Shown here: positions 61,881 through 64,000 of the stretch, in pieces
Numbering within the stretch: the first letter of the stretch is position 1
Layout: each line of letters begins with the position of its first letter
NCBI GenBank assembly: GCA_905339155.1
Contig: CAJPFJ010000002.1
Location: 56,870 to 120,869, forward strand
Reading direction: 5' to 3'
Length of the DNA stretch: 64,000 nucleotides
DNA from: Methanosarcinales archaeon
GTDB taxonomy: Archaea; Halobacteriota; Methanosarcinia; Methanosarcinales; Methanoperedenaceae
Translations under genes and position numbers: made by a program
The notes under the pieces: generated by a model
The model's input: only the letters and a program-made list of their open reading frames with translations
Told to the model about the DNA's origin: nothing
Databases searched by the model: none

Positions 61881-63275
61881 GTGAACAGCACGATAACACC
61901 AATCGGATTAAAAAAAGATACCAGAAAGGTATGCACTGCCAAAACGGCAGTGAAACGCTCTCTGGTGACTGTATGTGAAGATAGTGGAATAACTGCTGGA
62001 AGCCAAAACCGATGGAGACAGAAAATGAAGAAGTGGAATCAGCAATACCATGACAAATTCAAAGCATTTGCCCTCATACATAAAGTATGGGATCAAAAGA
62101 ACCTTGAAAAGTCATGGAAAAGAGTAAAAGCAAACAGAGGAAGTGCTGGAATAGATAACATAACCATTGAACAATTCGAACAAAATCTACAACAGAATTT
62201 AGCCGAAATACAGAGACTGCTCGAAGAGAAACGCTATGAACCAAGTCTGGTCTTAAGAGTGATGATCCCAAAAGATAACGGGAAGATGAGGAAACTTGGG
62301 ATTCCCACAATAAGAGATAGAGTAGTTCAGCAGGCATTGAAGAACGTACTTGAACCTATCTTTGAAGAAATATTCCTGCCCCAGAGTCATGGTTATAGAC
62401 CCAATACTGATGCACATGCGGCAGTACGGAAGGGGGAAGCATTCCTTGAAAAAGGCTACCACTGGGTATTGGATGCCGATATTGAGGGATTTTTCGACCA
62501 TGTTGACCATCAAATAATGATGGATCTTGTGTGTGAAAAGATCGCAGACGGCAGAGTTCTTTCTCTCATAGAATCGTTCCTGAAAAGTGGAATAATGAAT
62601 GATGGCATATTCGAGGAGAGCATAGAAGGCACTCCCCAGGGCGGAAACCTCAGTCCTCTGCTGTCGAATATTTATCTGAATCACTTCGACAGGAGAATGG
62701 GCGATTATGGTTACCTGCTCCTGAGATACGCAGACGACATCGTTATTTTCTGCAAGTTTGAATCAGATGCACAGGATGCCCTGAAACGAGCAAAGGAGAT
62801 TCTGGAGGGCGAGTTAAAGATGAAACTCAGTCCCGAAAAGACAAAGATCATCCATGCAAGAAAGAAAGGGGTTGAGTTTCTTGGTTTTCACTTCAATGGA
62901 AGATGGAGAAGACCAAGGGATAAATCTAGGAAGAAGTTCAAAGAGGATATAAAACACAGGACAAGACGGCAGCAGCCTGTAAACCTTGAGACCGTAATAC
63001 GATTTCTCAATCCTGTAATTCGGGGTTGGGGAAACTATTTCAAAGGCGGTACTGTGAAGAAATTGTATGGAGAACTCGATAGTTATATTCGGGGACGTCT
63101 GAGAAGCTTTAAAGCTAAAAAGCGTACCCAGAAGACTATTTTATATACGCTTCCTCAATCCGAGCTTAAAAAGATGGGGCTGATCTCTCTTTCTTCGCTG
63201 CTGGATGAATCCATCTCCTGTAAAGGGAAAAGCCAGACGAAAGCCGTGTACGGAAAAACCGTCCGCACGGTTTGA
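61881..63275 (+). CDS. ltrA: Group II intron reverse transcriptase/maturase
   Basis: A 464-residue (GTG start) LtrA-like protein that splices and mobilises its intron. Reverse-transcriptase blocks: NRGSAGIDNITIEQFEQN, YEPSLVLRVMIPKDNGKMRK, LGIPTIRDRVVQQAL, LDADIEGFFDHVDH, GTPQGGNLSPLLSNIYL and the catalytic LLRYADDIVIFC (~residues 280-291). The maturase X domain contains LNPVIRGWGNYFKGG. No HNH endonuclease follows, so the element should depend on DNA replication forks or single strands for entry. ATG 62026 is an alternative start that loses the first 48 residues. Confidence 0.93.
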   Translation: MNSTITPIGLKKDTRKVCTAKTAVKRSLVTVCEDSGITAGSQNRWRQKMKKWNQQYHDKFKAFALIHKVWDQKNLEKSWKRVKANRGSAGIDNITIEQFEQNLQQNLAEIQRLLEEKRYEPSLVLRVMIPKDNGKMRKLGIPTIRDRVVQQALKNVLEPIFEEIFLPQSHGYRPNTDAHAAVRKGEAFLEKGYHWVLDADIEGFFDHVDHQIMMDLVCEKIADGRVLSLIESFLKSGIMNDGIFEESIEGTPQGGNLSPLLSNIYLNHFDRRMGDYGYLLLRYADDIVIFCKFESDAQDALKRAKEILEGELKMKLSPEKTKIIHARKKGVEFLGFHFNGRWRRPRDKSRKKFKEDIKHRTRRQQPVNLETVIRFLNPVIRGWGNYFKGGTVKKLYGELDSYIRGRLRSFKAKKRTQKTILYTLPQSELKKMGLISLSSLLDESISCKGKSQTKAVYGKTVRTV

Positions 63276-63323
63276 TGAGGAGGTGGAGGTTGAAAAGCCT
63301 CTGCTTTACTCTACTACCTCCTT
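63241..63323 (+). ncRNA. Group II intron domains V and VI
   Basis: Domain V: AAGCCGTG / CACGGTTT stem with the catalytic AGC triad, inner TACGG and A-rich loop. Domain VI: GAGGAGGTGGAGG stem, GAAA, then a pyrimidine-rich arm ending ACTACCTCC, which leaves an unpaired A for branching. The two are directly adjacent, as required. Confidence 0.75.
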
Positions 63324-63353
63324 TCATAAGCGGTATCTATCCCCGAAAAACCG

Positions 63354-63430
63354 TTGTTGAGTCAGCATTTTTGTAGGGATAGACAGGCATAAATAGGAAC
63401 AAAACAATATAAAGGCTTGTTGAGTTAGCA
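63354..63430 (+). repeat. 14-bp direct repeats before tnpB
   Basis: TTGTTGAGTCAGCA (63354-63367) and TTGTTGAGTTAGCA (63417-63430) differ at one of 14 positions and lie 49 bases apart; the second ends one base before the tnpB ATG. They may belong to the left end of the IS element or regulate the gene. Confidence 0.65.
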
Positions 63431-63431
63431 A

Positions 63432-64000
63432 ATGAACTTCCAAAAAACAATCCGAATACCAATTCATTACGATACAACAAAAACCAAGATTGGAATACTG
63501 GATAGACTGACTGCAAGAATCACATACGGTATCAGGCTAATTTCTGGTTTGATTAATGAAACAACTGAACTGAACGAGACAACTCTGGATAAACTCATCA
63601 AGAATAGTGATATAGTTAAAAAAACAGGTCTATCATCGGGTTTCATACAACAATGCAGGGATAAGGTCATCTGGACATGGAAATCATATCACAGGCTGCA
63701 TCGAACATGGGAAAAACAGGCAGCATCAGCAGAAAAGCGAGTAGCATCGGCACGGGATGACAAAGAACTGAAAAAACGCCAGAAATATTTAGAAAAGGTT
63801 CTTAAAAAAGAACCGTCCATTCCTGATTTCAGGAATAAGACACCATGCAGGCTTGATTTCAGAACAGGAAATGTCGTGGAGGGAAAAGGCAAACTATCGC
63901 CTCTGTGGATACATATCTCAACACTTGAAAAACGCAAAACAATAGATGTACCGTTAAACCCGTCACAGTACCACCTTAATCAGCTAAAAGAAGCACAGAA
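63432..64000 (+). CDS. tnpB: TnpB-like RNA-guided nuclease (3' end outside window)
   Basis: The first 189 residues of an IS200/IS605 OrfB (TnpB) protein. It begins MNFQKTIRIPIHYDTTKTKI and continues through a helical region (LNETTLDKLIKNSDIVKKTG, SGFIQQCRDKVIWTWKSYHR) to PSIPDFRNKTPCRLDFRTGN and HISTLEKRKTIDVPLNPSQY. That is the usual wedge/REC order before the RuvC domain. The catalytic DED residues and zinc finger would lie beyond the window. No tnpA is visible upstream. The omegaRNA is normally at the gene's 3' end, out of view. Confidence 0.85.
   Translation, partial: MNFQKTIRIPIHYDTTKTKIGILDRLTARITYGIRLISGLINETTELNETTLDKLIKNSDIVKKTGLSSGFIQQCRDKVIWTWKSYHRLHRTWEKQAASAEKRVASARDDKELKKRQKYLEKVLKKEPSIPDFRNKTPCRLDFRTGNVVEGKGKLSPLWIHISTLEKRKTIDVPLNPSQYHLNQLKEAQ

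Larger units (their letters stand above)
61198..63325 (+). mobile_element. Group II intron with maturase ORF
   Basis: A retroelement of roughly 2.1 kb: structured 5' RNA, a maturase gene in the domain IV position, domain V (63241-63273: AAGCCGTG pairs with CACGGTTT around a bulged stem and A-rich loop) and domain VI (about 63277-63323: GGAGGT with ACCTCC, bulged A near the 3' side). The maturase stop lies inside domain V. Ends are provisional: GTGTG at 61198 for the 5' end and a few bases after 63321 for the 3' end. Confidence 0.75.

Noticed and set aside
61881..63275. Retron or diversity-generating retroelement reverse transcriptase
   Set aside because: The maturase X domain and adjacent domains V and VI identify a group II intron. 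No msr/msd or template repeat/variable repeat pair was seen.
63467..63937. Minus-strand frames over the tnpB start
   Set aside because: They are antisense to a recognisable TnpB and have no start signals.
1..64000. tRNA or rRNA genes
   Set aside because: I scanned the intergenic regions for the T-loop GGTTCGAATCC-type motif and cloverleaf spacing, or for long conserved rRNA stretches, and found none. A covariance scan would be more sensitive.

Overview
The window looks like chromosome of a methanogen-lineage archaeon in or near the Methanosarcinales. A Ca. Methanoperedens (ANME-2d)-like genome is my best guess. Support: archaeal information genes (exosome, proteasome alpha, RNase P proteins, RpoP, eL43, aIF5A, archaeal GlyRS and AspRS), A/T-rich TATA-type promoters, siroheme-decarboxylase haem synthesis (AhbB, SirC, HemA), N-epsilon-acetyl-beta-lysine synthesis (AblA/AblB), DUF2193/DUF2180 proteins, a CXXCH secreted protein, PGF-CTERM surface anchoring, and a group II intron beside an IS200/IS605-type TnpB. 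No mcr, 16S or other decisive marker lies in the window, so the genus is inference.

Layout. 1-3.5 kb (minus): membrane protein cut by the window edge, GlyRS, HhH-GPD glycosylase. 3.6-6.7 kb (plus): DUF2193, DUF2180, aquaporin, then endonuclease V. 6.7-16.7 kb: SMC with a coiled-coil partner, AspRS, a methyltransferase, an aconitase-family large subunit, and a PIN-ATPase-KH protein (PINA type). 17.0-20.8 kb is accessory-looking: a secreted CXXCH protein with fifteen 18-bp repeats and a His/acidic tail, then PstS-like lipoprotein, HAMP receptor and a small helical protein. 21.1-30.8 kb: tRNA thiolation enzyme on plus, then a minus-strand archaeal exosome superoperon (Rpp30, Pop5, PsmA, SBDS, Rrp4, Rrp41, Rrp42, eL43, RpoP, Brix) running into a Vms1-like peptidyl-tRNA hydrolase, UMP kinase and membrane proteins.

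31-37.5 kb is a compact acyl-CoA oxidation locus: acyl-CoA dehydrogenase, EtfB and EtfA on plus, converging on 3-hydroxyacyl-CoA dehydrogenase, enoyl-CoA hydratase, FixC and FixX on minus. Together they could oxidise acyl-CoA and pass electrons through ETF and FixCX to a membrane quinone. 37.5-44.4 kb: Hsp20, flavodoxin, small proteins, aIF5A with agmatinase (both bearing on polyamine/hypusine), a lipid- or envelope-type hydrolase, a sugar epimerase, FdhD and RadC. A structured RNA resembling an IS605 right end/omegaRNA lies alone at 41.55-41.66 kb. 44.9-48.3 kb: AhbB-SirC-HemA haem genes and a CNNM-type transporter. 48.4-54 kb: MscS, AblA-AblB osmolyte genes, a DUF2178 membrane pair and CorA, a set that suggests osmotic and Mg2+ homeostasis. 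54-59.2 kb: an unrecognised coiled-coil protein, EamA permease, methionine aminopeptidase, radical SAM protein, winged-helix regulator (apparently CTG-initiated), a small membrane protein and a TIM-barrel protein. 59.3-61.1 kb: two secreted proteins. 61.2-64 kb is mobile: a group II intron with its maturase, then a TnpB gene that runs off the window.

Starts were moved from the longest possible reading wherever a Shine-Dalgarno sequence or family resemblance favoured an internal codon. Four small genes (20816-20974, 25411-25548, 38834-38989, 44227-44385) were read directly from the DNA.
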